Source of the DNA: Xanthomonas massiliensis
GTDB taxonomy: Bacteria; Pseudomonadota; Gammaproteobacteria; Xanthomonadales; Xanthomonadaceae
Assembly: GCF_900018785.1 (NCBI RefSeq)
Contig: NZ_FCOY01000007.1
Span: forward strand, 854,632-918,631
DNA: 64,000 nt
Reading direction: 5' to 3'
Position numbers and translations under genes: made by a program. Shown here piece by piece: positions 24,123 through 33,626 of the stretch (its first letter is position 1; every line of letters begins with the position of its first letter). Under the pieces are notes generated by a model. It was not told where the DNA came from, did no database searches, and was given only the letters and a program-made list of their open reading frames with translations.

Positions 24123-25604
24123 ATGAACCCGCATCTTCCCTTCGCCGTGCTGGCGCTGCTGGCCGTCGCGGCCACCGCCGCCGCCGACGCGCCGCAGCAG
24201 TTCCAGCGCGAGGACGTGCTCGGCACGTCCTTCGAGATGAGCCTGGAGGCACCGCCGGCCGAGGCGCAGCAGGCGCTGGACGCGGTGCTGGCCGAGATCG
24301 AACGCCTGGACGCACGGCTCAGCGGCTGGCGTGCGGACAGCGAACTGGCGCGCTTCAACGCCGGAACCGGTGCACAGCCGGTATCGCCGGAGCTGCGCGA
24401 GGTACTGGGCCTGTGCGAACAGTGGCGCACGCGCACCGACGGGCTGTTCAGTTGCCGCCTGGGCACCGTGCTGGAACGCTGGCGCGAGGCCGCGCGCAGC
24501 GGCCAGCTGCCCGCGCGCGGCGAACTGCGCGCGCTGGCCACGGCGGCCGCGCAGGCAGACTTCCAGGTGCCGGCACAGGGGCCGCTGACGCGCCCGGCCG
24601 CGGTGCGGTTCGACATCGACGGCCTGGCCAAGGGCTACATCCTCGACCATGCGCTGGCCGCGGCGCGCGCGGCCGCGCCCGACGCCACGGCGATCAAGCT
24701 CGACATCGGCGGCGATGCGCGCTACTGGCAGGCACCGGGGCACGCCGCGCCCTGGCAGGTGGCGGTGGCCGACGCGCGCCACCCGCGCGACAACGACACC
24801 ACGGCGCTGGCGGTACTCGCCCTGCACAGCCGCGCCATCGCCGCCAGCGGCCATGCCAGCCGCGGATTCCTGGTCGGCGCGCGCCTGTACAGCCACATCG
24901 TCGATCCGCTGTCGGGCTGGCCGATGCAGTTCGCGCCGTCGGCGACGGTGACCGCCGACGATGCCGCCAGCGCCGATGCCCTGGCGACCGCGCTGTCGGT
25001 GATGCCGATCCGCGACGGCCTGCAGCTGGCCGCCTCGCTGCCCGGCGTGCAGGCCCTGGTGCTCAGCGACAGCGGCGTGCCGTTCGCCACGGAGGGCTGG
25101 CCGGCGCTGCTGGCACCCGGTGCCGGCGGCGCCGCGCTGCTGCACGATGGCGAACGGCTGGTGCTCGACTACGAGATCCCGACGCCGGCATTGCCCGCGG
25201 GCGGCCGCTACCACGCGCCCTACCTGGCACTGTGGATCGCCCGCCCCGACGGCGAACCGGTGCGCCAGCTGCTGGTGCTCGGCGACCGCTCGCACTACCT
25301 GGCGGAGCTGCCGCAATGGTGGCGCCGCTACGGCCGCGACGACCTGCCGGCGATCCAGGGCATCGCCCGCCCGACGCGCCTGCCCGGCCACTACTCGGTG
25401 GCCTGGGACGGCCGCGACGATCGCGGCCGGGCACTGCCGCCGGGCACCTACGTGGTCCATGTCGAGGCCGCGCGCCAGCGGGGCGGCCACGAACTACTCG
25501 AACTGCCGTTCCGGCTCGATGCCCACGGTACGCGCCCGGTGCAGCGCCACGGCCACACGGAGATCGGCCTGATCTCGCTGGCCGTCGCGCCATCCGGCAC
25601 CTAG
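24123..25604 (+). CDS. apbE: FAD:protein FMN transferase (ApbE) fused to a DUF2271 domain
   Basis: 493 residues from ATG 24123. Signal peptide about 1-21. The ApbE domain spans about 28-320, with the flavin-site motif DIDGLAKGYILD at 164-175 and the metal-loop region around HIVDPLSGWPM. ApbE transfers FMN from FAD to Ser/Thr of extracytoplasmic proteins. The rest, about 340-490, is a DUF2271 domain (YHAPYLALWIARPDG, then RPTRLPGHYSVAWDGRDDRGRALPPGTY), usually a separate periplasmic gene near PepSY and DUF4198 genes. The fusion ties flavinylation to the iron-linked operon. The flavin acceptor is not visible here. Confidence 0.9.
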   Translation: MNPHLPFAVLALLAVAATAAADAPQQFQREDVLGTSFEMSLEAPPAEAQQALDAVLAEIERLDARLSGWRADSELARFNAGTGAQPVSPELREVLGLCEQWRTRTDGLFSCRLGTVLERWREAARSGQLPARGELRALATAAAQADFQVPAQGPLTRPAAVRFDIDGLAKGYILDHALAAARAAAPDATAIKLDIGGDARYWQAPGHAAPWQVAVADARHPRDNDTTALAVLALHSRAIAASGHASRGFLVGARLYSHIVDPLSGWPMQFAPSATVTADDAASADALATALSVMPIRDGLQLAASLPGVQALVLSDSGVPFATEGWPALLAPGAGGAALLHDGERLVLDYEIPTPALPAGGRYHAPYLALWIARPDGEPVRQLLVLGDRSHYLAELPQWWRRYGRDDLPAIQGIARPTRLPGHYSVAWDGRDDRGRALPPGTYVVHVEAARQRGGHELLELPFRLDAHGTRPVQRHGHTEIGLISLAVAPSGT

Positions 25605-25738
25605 CCGGTCCCCGTTCCTTCCCCGGCAATTCCTTCCCAGCAACGCGTCCGCCGGCCCGCCGGCCCTCCGCAGCCAGGAACTCCCCGCCCCGCACGACGC
25701 GGCGGCGGTGTCCCTTTCCCCACCCTGCGGAGTCCACC

Positions 25739-28123
25739 ATGAAAATCCGTCCCACCCTGATCGCCCTGGCGGTCGCGTCCTGCCTGTCCACGCCCCTGCC
25801 CGGCCACGCCGACGCCGGTACGGCCGCCGCCGAGGCGGAGGCCGACGTCGACACCACCTTCGACACCCTGCACGTCGTCGAGACGCGCAAGAAGTCCGAC
25901 ACCCAGAACGTCACCACGCTCTCGGCCAAGGACCTGCAGCAGCAGGGCGCGCAGAGCATGGAGGACGCGATCCGCTACGTGCCCGGCGTGGAGATGGTCG
26001 ACCTCGGCCGCGCCGGCTTCAACGGCTTCAACATCCGCGGCCTGGAGGCCGACCGCGTGGCGATGACCCTGGACGGCATCAGCTTCCCGCAGAGCATGGA
26101 CCCGGGCACCTACCAGCCCTACGAGTTCTTCCGCTCCGGCCGCGGCAGCGTCGACCTGGAAGCGGTCAAGAGCGTGGAGATCATCAAGGGTGCCGACGCG
26201 ATCACCGCCGGCAGCGGCGCGCTCAGCGGCGCGGTGATGTTCACCACCAAGGACCCGGGCGACTTCCTCAAGGCCCACGGCAACGACAGCTACGGCGCGA
26301 TCAAGTACGGCTACACCGGCTCCAGCGACGAGAACATGGGCACGCTGACCTTCGCCAACCGCAGCGGCAGGTTCGAATCGCTGCTGGTGTACACCCAGCG
26401 CAATGGCCACGAGACCGAGTCCTGGTACAAGACCACCGTCGACCGGCTCGGCCCGGGCCGGCGCACGCCCGACCCGATCGACCGCGACAGCGACAACCTG
26501 CTGGCCAAGCTCAACTTCCTGGCCACCGACACCCAGACCCTGGGCCTGGTCTACGAGCGCGCCCGCGCCACCAACGACGTCGACAACTGGACCCGCAGCG
26601 ACGGCACTGGCTCGTACTACTTCCGCAGCGCGGTGGACCGCAACGACCGCGACCGCTACGGCCTGAAGTACACCTGGAAGGCCGGCATCGGCCTGTTCGA
26701 CACCCTGGAGGCCACCGTCGACCACCAGAAGAACTACATCCAGGGCCAGACCAACGTGAAAGTGGCCAACGGCACCGCCAGCACCTACGGCACCAGCTGC
26801 TCGACCGCCGTGCCGTGCAGCCGCCAGGAGAACCGCTGGGACACGCAGAAGACCGACCGCGTGGCGATCGACCTGGACAAGGGCTTCGACACCGGCGGCG
26901 TGCACCACGCACTGGTCTACGGCGCCGCCTGGCAGCAGAGCAAGATCCACTGGAACTCGGTGGACTCGCGCTGGGGCAACGACGGCACCCTGTATTCGCG
27001 CGAGACCGACGACTCGCTGTGGCCGGACACCAAGGAGACCGACTGGACCGCCTACGTGCGCGACAAGGCGCGCCTGCTCGACGACCGCCTGACCCTGACC
27101 GGCGGGGTGCGCTACGACAGCTACAAGTACGTGCCGCACACCGGCACCAGCGCCGGCGGCGAGTCCGGCTACGTCGATGCCGCCGGCAGCGTCGGCACCG
27201 CCAAGTTCTCCTCGCCGACCTGGAACCTGGGCGCGGAGTTCAAGACCACCGACACCCAGTCGCTGTGGGCCCAGGTCGGCCGCGGCTTCCGTGCCCCGGG
27301 CGTCAACGACATGTACGGCAGCGCCTCGACCACGGACTACACCCGCGTCTCCGACGGCGCCACGGTGACCGTGCCCGACGGCCGCAGCAATCCGGACCTG
27401 GAAGCCGAGCGCAGCCTCAACCTCGAGGCCGGCTGGCGCTACCAGAGCGACCGGCTGCGCCTGGGCGTGTCGGTGTTCCGCGACAAGTACAGCAACTTCA
27501 TCGACACCGCGCAGTACCTGGCCGACGCGGACGTGCAGTACCGCGACAGCCGCGGCACGGTCAGCAACGGCTACACCTACACCATGCCGATCAACCGCGG
27601 CGAGGTGACGGTCAAGGGCGTGGAAGCCGAGGGCATGTGGCTCATCAGCGACGACTGGCTGGGCCACCTGGCCTATTCCTACAACAAGGGCAAGGACAAC
27701 GACGGCCAGCCGCTGGGCAGCATCAGCCCGGCCAAGACGGTGCTCGGGGTGAGCTACAACGCGCCGTCGCGACGCTGGAGCGCGACGGCCAACCTCACCC
27801 ACCAGGACCGCAAGGACCCGTCCGACTACGGCACCAGCATCACCAACGCCAGCTACGGCGCGGAGGTGGTCCCGTACTACGCCTACAAGGCCCGCGCCTA
27901 CACCCTGCTGGACGTGTTCGGCAGCTACGACATCACCCCGAAGCTGCACCTGACCGCCGGCGTCTACAACGTGTTCGACAAGGAGTACTACCTGTGGAAC
28001 CGGGTGCGCACGGTCGGCAACGGCACCACGATCTTCCAGGGCAACACCAGCGCGGATGGCATCGGCCGCTGGTCGCAGCCCGGGCGCAACGTGCGCTTCA
28101 CGATCAGCTACGACTTCCTCTGA
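25739..28123 (+). CDS. TonB-dependent receptor, haemoglobin/transferrin type
   Basis: 794 residues from ATG 25739, signal peptide about 1-24. A TonB-box-like DTLHVVETRKK is at about 40-50. The plug domain (about 55-165) has the usual NIRGLEADRVAMTLDGI and VEIIKGADAITAGSGALSGAV motifs. The barrel follows and ends with the terminal aromatic signature VRFTISYDFL. GRGFRAPGVNDMYGSAS and NPDLEAERSLNLEAG are typical of the haem/haemoglobin/transferrin group. It imports an iron compound, most likely haem, using TonB energy. It is the last gene of the Fur-box operon and carries a cysteine pair (CSTAVPC) in an external loop. Confidence 0.92.
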   Translation: MKIRPTLIALAVASCLSTPLPGHADAGTAAAEAEADVDTTFDTLHVVETRKKSDTQNVTTLSAKDLQQQGAQSMEDAIRYVPGVEMVDLGRAGFNGFNIRGLEADRVAMTLDGISFPQSMDPGTYQPYEFFRSGRGSVDLEAVKSVEIIKGADAITAGSGALSGAVMFTTKDPGDFLKAHGNDSYGAIKYGYTGSSDENMGTLTFANRSGRFESLLVYTQRNGHETESWYKTTVDRLGPGRRTPDPIDRDSDNLLAKLNFLATDTQTLGLVYERARATNDVDNWTRSDGTGSYYFRSAVDRNDRDRYGLKYTWKAGIGLFDTLEATVDHQKNYIQGQTNVKVANGTASTYGTSCSTAVPCSRQENRWDTQKTDRVAIDLDKGFDTGGVHHALVYGAAWQQSKIHWNSVDSRWGNDGTLYSRETDDSLWPDTKETDWTAYVRDKARLLDDRLTLTGGVRYDSYKYVPHTGTSAGGESGYVDAAGSVGTAKFSSPTWNLGAEFKTTDTQSLWAQVGRGFRAPGVNDMYGSASTTDYTRVSDGATVTVPDGRSNPDLEAERSLNLEAGWRYQSDRLRLGVSVFRDKYSNFIDTAQYLADADVQYRDSRGTVSNGYTYTMPINRGEVTVKGVEAEGMWLISDDWLGHLAYSYNKGKDNDGQPLGSISPAKTVLGVSYNAPSRRWSATANLTHQDRKDPSDYGTSITNASYGAEVVPYYAYKARAYTLLDVFGSYDITPKLHLTAGVYNVFDKEYYLWNRVRTVGNGTTIFQGNTSADGIGRWSQPGRNVRFTISYDFL

Positions 28124-28130
28124 GCGCGTC

Positions 28131-28157
28131 GCGGCGCCGGGACAGCCCCGGCGCCGC
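28131..28157 (+). terminator. Strong hairpin after the TonB receptor
   Basis: GCGGCGCCGGG-ACAGC-CCCGGCGCCGC, an eleven-base perfect stem with a five-base loop starting seven bases after the receptor stop. No U tract follows, so it is a hairpin-type terminator of the kind common in very GC-rich genomes, or an mRNA end stabiliser. Confidence 0.6.
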
Positions 28158-28347
28158 CTGCCAGGCGAGGCACCGTGCCCGGGCCACCCACGGCGGGTGC
28201 GGCGAGACCCCGCATTCGGCCTGGCTGGAGCCGGCGCCGATCGGCCGCGGCCGGCAGCCGGCGATGACCTCATCCAGGATGGAAAACCGCTTTTCCGCCG
28301 GGGCAGGCGCGACGACGGGAAGGCGCCATGCCGGCGCGGCGATCGGC

Positions 28348-29211
28348 TCAACCGCCGGCCGCCACGCCGTCCCCCTGCAGGACGAAGGCCAGCGCATCGG
28401 CGCAGTCCTGCTCCACCTTCAGCGCCAGCAGGTCGTCGGCGCGGGTATGGCCGCGGTTGAGTGCGGCCACCGGCAATCCCCGCTGCGCCGCCTCGCGCAC
28501 GAAGCGGAAGCCGGACCACACCATCAGCGAGGACCCCACCACCAGCACCGCGTCGCTGCGCTGCAGGTGCGCCATGGCCGTGTCCACGCGCGGGCGCGGC
28601 ACGTTCTCGCCGAAGAACACCACGTCGGGCTTGAGCAGCCCGCCGCAGGCCGGGCATGCCGGCACGCGGAACCCGGAGAAATCCACGCCGTCCAGGTCGG
28701 CATCGCCATCCGGGGCGAGGCCTGCCTGCAGGTCCGTCCAGTCCGGGTTGGATGCTTCCAGCGCGCGCTGGAACGCGGCGCGGTCGTAGCGCAGCGCGCA
28801 GGCCATGCAGCGCACCCGGTCCAGCCGCCCGTGCAGGTCGATCACCGCGCGGCTGCCGGCGGCCTGGTGCAGGCGGTCCACGTTCTGGGTCAGCAGCAGC
28901 TCGACGCGCCCGGCCGCCTCCAGCGCCGCCAGCGCGGCATGCACCGCGTTGGGCCTGGCCTGGCCGAAGCGGCGCCAGCCGACCAGGCTGCGCGCCCAGT
29001 AGCGCCGGCGCACCGCCTCATCGCCCATGAACGCCTGGAAGGCGATCGGCTGCGGCCGCTTCCACTGGCCGTGCAGGTCGCGGTAGTCGGGAATGCCCGA
29101 GGCGGTACTGCAGCCCGCGCCGGTGACCACGAACAGGCGCCGGTGGCGCTGCACGAAGGCCTGCAGGCTGGCGGGCGCACGATCGTCGGGACAGGGAGCG
29201 GGAGCGGACAT
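28348..29211 (-). CDS. NAD-dependent deacylase, Sir2 family
   Basis: 287 residues from ATG 29211, chosen since the NAD-binding segment follows at a usual distance. VVTGAGCSTASGIPDYR is at 28-44, TQNVDRLH at 108-115, catalytic His127 in DLHGRL, zinc cysteines in CMAC (135-138) and CPAC further on, and GSSLMV with the ribose-binding Ser/Val. The AGCSTASGIPDYR form and the large insert between the zinc cysteine pairs resemble class II (SIRT4-like) sirtuins. It removes acyl groups from protein lysine with NAD+ consumption. It stands alone and could oppose the Pat-type acetyltransferase at 19220. Confidence 0.93.
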   Translation of the reverse strand: MSAPAPCPDDRAPASLQAFVQRHRRLFVVTGAGCSTASGIPDYRDLHGQWKRPQPIAFQAFMGDEAVRRRYWARSLVGWRRFGQARPNAVHAALAALEAAGRVELLLTQNVDRLHQAAGSRAVIDLHGRLDRVRCMACALRYDRAAFQRALEASNPDWTDLQAGLAPDGDADLDGVDFSGFRVPACPACGGLLKPDVVFFGENVPRPRVDTAMAHLQRSDAVLVVGSSLMVWSGFRFVREAAQRGLPVAALNRGHTRADDLLALKVEQDCADALAFVLQGDGVAAGG

Positions 29212-30070
29212 GGCCGCAATGTAGCCCATGCGGCGGGTCCCTGGCCCGGCCCCGTGCGCCACGTCGAAGCGGATCCGGCGCATCCGCTTCGATGCCTCGC
29301 TCGCGCCGCACCGCGGCAGTCACCGCTGCGCACCCGGCTTCCTCCGACCCCGACTCCACTCCGGGAACCGGCGCACGGCCGGGAGCGCGGCCAGGCGCGC
29401 AGGGGAATACCCGAACCAACCGGACCAACGGGCGAAACCCCGGACGCCATCTCGCAAACGCATCCATTTCGCCAGCCGGCGTGGACGCATGTGGCCGGCC
29501 GGGCTTTCCGGCGCGACCTGCGTCGCTCCGGCCGACGGCGGCCGGGCCATGCGCCCGGCCCGGCTCCGCCGCTGCCGCGCGCTACCCGTCGTGCATGGCA
29601 TGACACGCGGGGCGGGCAGGTCCCGGCTGCCACCCGCCGGGCCACGGATGCACGGGCCATCGCCGGCGGAACGCATTCGTCCCATCCAGCCAGCATGGAC
29701 GCAGTCATGGCAGCCCGGGCTTTCCGGCGCGACCTGCGTCGCTCCAGCCGACGGCGTCGGGCCATACACCTGGCGCGGCTCCGCCGCTGCCGCGCGCTAC
29801 CCGTCTGCACGGCAAGACACGCGGGGCGGGCAGGTCCCGGCTGCCACCCGCCGGGCCACGGATGCACGGGCCATCGCCGGCGGAACGCATTCGTCCCCGC
29901 CAGCATGGACGCAGTCATGGCAGCCCGGGCTTTCCGGCGCGGCCGGCATCGCTCCGGCCGACGGCGTCGCGTCATGCGCCTGGCCCGGCTCCGCGGCTGC
30001 CGCGCGCTACCCGTCGTGCACGGCTCGGCTCGGCGGCCGCCCGGCCCGGGGTACGGGCGGAACGGGGCCG
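29212..30070. other. 859-bp gap made largely of direct repeats
   Basis: It contains the promoter side of the Sir2 gene and, from about 29480, three imperfect direct repeats. Frames in it are low-complexity Arg/Ala/Pro sequence with no family resemblance; I consider it non-coding. Confidence 0.6.
29480..30040. repeat. Three imperfect direct repeats of about 216-220 bp
   Basis: The landmark GGGCTTTCCGGCGCG occurs at 29501, 29717 and 29937, spaced 216 and 220 bp. Each is preceded by TGGACGCA and followed by CTCC-GCCGACGGC, an Ala/Arg-coding-like stretch, GCCGCGCGCTACCCGTC and (copies one and two) a shared GGGGCGGGCAGGTCCCGGCTGCCACCCGCC segment. Copy three diverges toward its end. Confidence 0.8.
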
Positions 30071-31441
30071 CTACAGCAGCGTGCCGCCGAGGATCAGCGC
30101 GGCGATGCTGAAATAGATCACCAGCCCAGTCACGTCCACCAGCGTGGCCACGAACGGCGCCGAGGCGCTGGCCGGGTCGAAGCCCAGGCGCTGCAGGATG
30201 AACGGCAGCATCGAGCCGGACAGCGAGCCGAAGGTGACGATGCCCACCAGCGCACAGGCGATGGTGGCCGCCAGGATCGGCCAGTGCGGGCCGTAGTCGT
30301 AGAAGCCGGCCAGCTGCCAGACGGTGATGCGCGCCATCGCCAGCACGCCCAGGATCGCCCCGAGCGTGGCGCCGGTGGGGATCTCGCGCAGGGCCACCTT
30401 CCACCAGTCGCGCAGGCGCAGTTCGCGCAGGGCCAGCGAGCGGATCAGCAGCGAGGTCGCCTGCGAGCCGGAGTTGCCGCCCGAGCTCATCACCAGCGGG
30501 ATGAACAGGGTCAGCACCACCGCCTTGGCCAGTTCGTCGGAGAAGTGCTGCATGGCGCTGGCGGTGAGCATCTCGCCCAGGAACAGCACGCTCAGCCAGC
30601 CGGCGCGCTTGCCGATCATCTCCAGGAAGCCCAGGCGCATGTACGGCTTGTCCAGCGCCTCCACACCGCCGAACTTGTGCACGTCCTCGGTGGACTCGGC
30701 GATCATCGCGTCGAGGATGTCGTCCACGGTGACGATGCCGAGCACGCGGTGCTGCGCGTCCACCACCGGGATCGCCAGCAGGTCGTGGCGGCGGATCAGG
30801 CGCGCGACCTCCTCCTGGTCGAGCAGCGGGCCAACGGTGACCGGCGGGTTGGTCTGCGCCACGTCCAGGATCGGGTCGTCCGGCATGCCGGTGATCAGCC
30901 GGCGCATGGTCACCACCTGGCGCAGCGCGCGGCTGTCCGGGTCGAGCACGTAGATGGCGTAGACGGTCTCGCGGCTGCGCTCGACTTCGCGCACGTACTG
31001 CAGGGTCTGGCCCACGGTCCAGTCGGCCGGCACGCTGGCGAACTCGGTGGTCATCAGGCTGCCCGCGGTGTTGGGCGGGTAGCGCATCAGCTTGCGGATC
31101 GACAGCCGCGCCTCGTGGCTCAGGCGCCAGATCAGGCGCTCGCGGGTGGCCTCGTCGAGCTCGTGGAAGATGTCGGCGGCGCGGTCGTCGGCCATCTGCC
31201 CGATCAGCGCGGCCGCGCGCGCCTCCGGCAGCCGCTCCACCAGCGCGCTGGCGTCGGCCAGCTCGGGCTGCTCGAGGATCTTCACCGCGCGCGGGTCGGA
31301 CAGCGCGGCCAGCACGGCGGCGGCCTGGTCGGGCTCGAGGGTGTTGAGGCGCTCCACCGCGTCGGCGGTGTTGAGCGGCTGCAGGGCCTCGAGCAGGCGG
31401 GCGGTCTCGCCCGTGGGATGCAGGGTGTCGTTGCGGATCAT
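30071..31441 (-). CDS. mgtE: Magnesium transporter MgtE
   Basis: 456 residues from ATG 31441. The N-terminal MgtE_N superhelical domain is at about 10-130 (AVERLNTLEPDQAAAVLAAL), two CBS domains at about 140-260 (MTTEFASVPADWTVGQTL and VGPLLDQEEVARLIRRHDLLAIPVVD), and five membrane helices from about 290 to the end. The pore signature MSSGGNSGSQATSL is present. MgtE is a magnesium channel gated by cytosolic Mg2+ binding between the N and CBS domains. It is divergent from the antiporter gene at 31728 across 286 bp, in which I see no M-box riboswitch. Confidence 0.95.
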   Translation of the reverse strand: MIRNDTLHPTGETARLLEALQPLNTADAVERLNTLEPDQAAAVLAALSDPRAVKILEQPELADASALVERLPEARAAALIGQMADDRAADIFHELDEATRERLIWRLSHEARLSIRKLMRYPPNTAGSLMTTEFASVPADWTVGQTLQYVREVERSRETVYAIYVLDPDSRALRQVVTMRRLITGMPDDPILDVAQTNPPVTVGPLLDQEEVARLIRRHDLLAIPVVDAQHRVLGIVTVDDILDAMIAESTEDVHKFGGVEALDKPYMRLGFLEMIGKRAGWLSVLFLGEMLTASAMQHFSDELAKAVVLTLFIPLVMSSGGNSGSQATSLLIRSLALRELRLRDWWKVALREIPTGATLGAILGVLAMARITVWQLAGFYDYGPHWPILAATIACALVGIVTFGSLSGSMLPFILQRLGFDPASASAPFVATLVDVTGLVIYFSIAALILGGTLL

Positions 31442-31727
31442 GGGGTTCGCCTGGAAGGGGGCACGAGGGATCGCGCCGGCAGGCGAACCGCCCGGAATAT
31501 CAGGCGGACGCCATGGCCGGCGACGGACGAGATCGGCCGTGACTGTCGCTGGGCATGGAAGGGACTCCGGAAAGGATCGTCCGGCGCCAGGAGGCGCCGT
31601 GGCGCGCAAGTCTGCGCCCGCCCGGCATGGCGGTCAATCCACCGCGGAACGGTGCATTCAGGCCCCGGCGCCAGCGGCCGTCATGCGCAGGCCGCATAAT
31701 TGCCTGCCCCCAAGGAAAAGGCTCGGC

Positions 31728-33566
31728 ATGCATACCGGCGGTCTCGAACTGGCACTGGTCCTGATGCTGGCGGCGATCGTCGCGGTGCCGGTGTTCAAGA
31801 AGTTCGGCCTCGGCGCGGTGCTGGCCTACCTGGTCGCCGGCGTGGTGCTGGGCCCGTACGGGCTGGCCTTCGTCACCGGCAGCGAGCGCATCCTCGACGC
31901 GGCCGAGATCGGCGTGGTCATGCTGATGTTCGTGATCGGCCTGGAGGTCTCGCCGTCGCGGCTGAAGGTGATGCGCCGGCCGGTGTTCGTCTCCGGCAGC
32001 CTGCAGGTGCTGGCCAGCGCGGTGCTGCTCGGCGCGCTGCTGATGCTCGACCACTTCCCCTGGCGCAGCGCGCTGGTGGTCGGCGTGGCGCTGGCGCTGT
32101 CCTCCACCGCGGTGTGCCTGCAGCTGCTGGCCGAGCGCAAGGCGCTCAACGGCGACTACGGTCGCCTGGCCTTCGCCATCCTGCTGTTCCAGGACCTGAT
32201 CGCGATCCCGCTGCTGGTGGCGGTGCCGCTGCTGGGCAGCTCGCATGGCGACGCGCTGACCTGGCAGGACGCCGTGCGCGCGTTCGGTGCGCTGGCGCTG
32301 GTGGTGCTGTTCGGGCGCTGGCTGCTGCGCTACCTGTTCCGCGTCGTCGCCTACACGCGCATGCCCGAGGTGTTCACCGCCAGCGCGCTGCTGGTGGTGC
32401 TGGGCACGGCCTGGTTCATGGAGCAGGCCGGGCTGAGCCCCAGCCTGGGCGCGTTCCTGGCCGGCGTGCTGCTGGCCGACTCGGAGTTCCGCCACGAACT
32501 GGAGGCGCAGATCGAGCCGTTCCAGGGGTTGTTGCTGGGCCTGTTCTTCATCGCCGTGGGCATGGGCATCGACCTGCAGCGCGTGGCCGACGAGCCGGCG
32601 CTGATCGCCATCGGCGTGGTCGCGCTGATGACGGTCAAGTTCGCGGTGCTGTTCGGCATCGCCCGGCTGGCGCGGCTGCCGGTGCGCAGCGCGGTGCTGC
32701 TGGGCATCCTGCTCTCGCTCGGCGGCGAGTTCGCCTTCGTCGTGTTCAATGAGGCCCAGCGCGTGCACCTGCTCGGCCGCGCCAACCACGACCGGCTGGT
32801 GGCCATCGTCGGCATGTCCATGGCGCTGACCCCGCTGCTGCTGATCGCCGCCCAGCGCCTGATGGGCGCCTCCGAGACCGCCGAGCGCGAGCGTGCGCGC
32901 CGCCAGCGCGAGCGCGACGCGCGCTACGACACCGTCGAGGAACAGCAGCCGCAGGTGCTGATCGCCGGCATGGGGCGCTTCGGCCAGATCGTCGCGCGCC
33001 TGCTCACCGCCCAGCACATCCCGTTCGTGGCGCTGGAGCACAACCCGGAGACGGTGGAGGACTTGCGCCGCTTCGGCAACAAGCTCTACTACGGCGACCC
33101 CACCCGCGCGGACCTGCTGCGCGCGGCCGGCGCGGACCGTATCCGCGTGTTCGTGGTGGCCATGGACGATCCGGAGACCAACATCAAGGCGGTGCGGCTG
33201 ATCCGGCGCATGTACCCGCAGGCGCGGGTGCTGGCACGCGCGCGCAACCGCCAGCACGCCTGGAAGCTGATGGACCTGGGGGCCGAGCCGTTCCGCGAGG
33301 TGTTCGGCTCCAGCCTGGAGCTGGGCGAGCGCGTGCTGGTGGAGCTGGGCGTGCCCACCGCCACCGCGCATGCCCATGCCGAGCGCTTCCGCGAGCACGA
33401 CGAGGAGCTGCTGCGCCGCCAGTACCTGGTCTACGACGACGAGGCCGCGCTGATCCAGACCGCGCGCGAGGCCCGCGGCGACCTGACCAAACTGTTCGAG
33501 GCCGACGTCGGCGATCCGGCGCCACCGGAGGCGCCCGAACCGCCGCCGGGGCCGGCCAAGCCCTGA
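31728..33566 (+). CDS. KefB/KefC-type monovalent cation:proton antiporter
   Basis: 612 residues from ATG 31728, which follows GGAAAAG at a suitable spacing. Twelve or so membrane helices span about 5-385 with CPA2 signatures (FGLGAVLAYLVAGVVLGP, FVIGLEVSPSRL, FQDLIAIPLL, GLSPSLGAFLAGVLLADS). The RCK_N domain starts at about 405 with the dinucleotide motif GMGRFGQ and holds the acidic EHNPETVEDLRRFG. KefB/C antiporters exchange K+ for H+ and are opened by glutathione adducts during electrophile stress; the ancillary KefF/KefG oxidoreductase is not adjacent. The tail ends with a Pro/Glu-rich segment. Confidence 0.93.
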   Translation: MHTGGLELALVLMLAAIVAVPVFKKFGLGAVLAYLVAGVVLGPYGLAFVTGSERILDAAEIGVVMLMFVIGLEVSPSRLKVMRRPVFVSGSLQVLASAVLLGALLMLDHFPWRSALVVGVALALSSTAVCLQLLAERKALNGDYGRLAFAILLFQDLIAIPLLVAVPLLGSSHGDALTWQDAVRAFGALALVVLFGRWLLRYLFRVVAYTRMPEVFTASALLVVLGTAWFMEQAGLSPSLGAFLAGVLLADSEFRHELEAQIEPFQGLLLGLFFIAVGMGIDLQRVADEPALIAIGVVALMTVKFAVLFGIARLARLPVRSAVLLGILLSLGGEFAFVVFNEAQRVHLLGRANHDRLVAIVGMSMALTPLLLIAAQRLMGASETAERERARRQRERDARYDTVEEQQPQVLIAGMGRFGQIVARLLTAQHIPFVALEHNPETVEDLRRFGNKLYYGDPTRADLLRAAGADRIRVFVVAMDDPETNIKAVRLIRRMYPQARVLARARNRQHAWKLMDLGAEPFREVFGSSLELGERVLVELGVPTATAHAHAERFREHDEELLRRQYLVYDDEAALIQTAREARGDLTKLFEADVGDPAPPEAPEPPPGPAKP

Positions 33567-33626
33567 GCGGACGATGCGGTGCGGGGGCGGGCGGCGCTGG
33601 CCACCGGCCGTCCCGCGCCCGGCCGC

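Noticed and set aside
31442..31727. Mg2+ riboswitch (M-box) in front of mgtE
   Set aside because: I could not find the conserved M-box helices or a terminator hairpin with U tract in this 286-bp gap.
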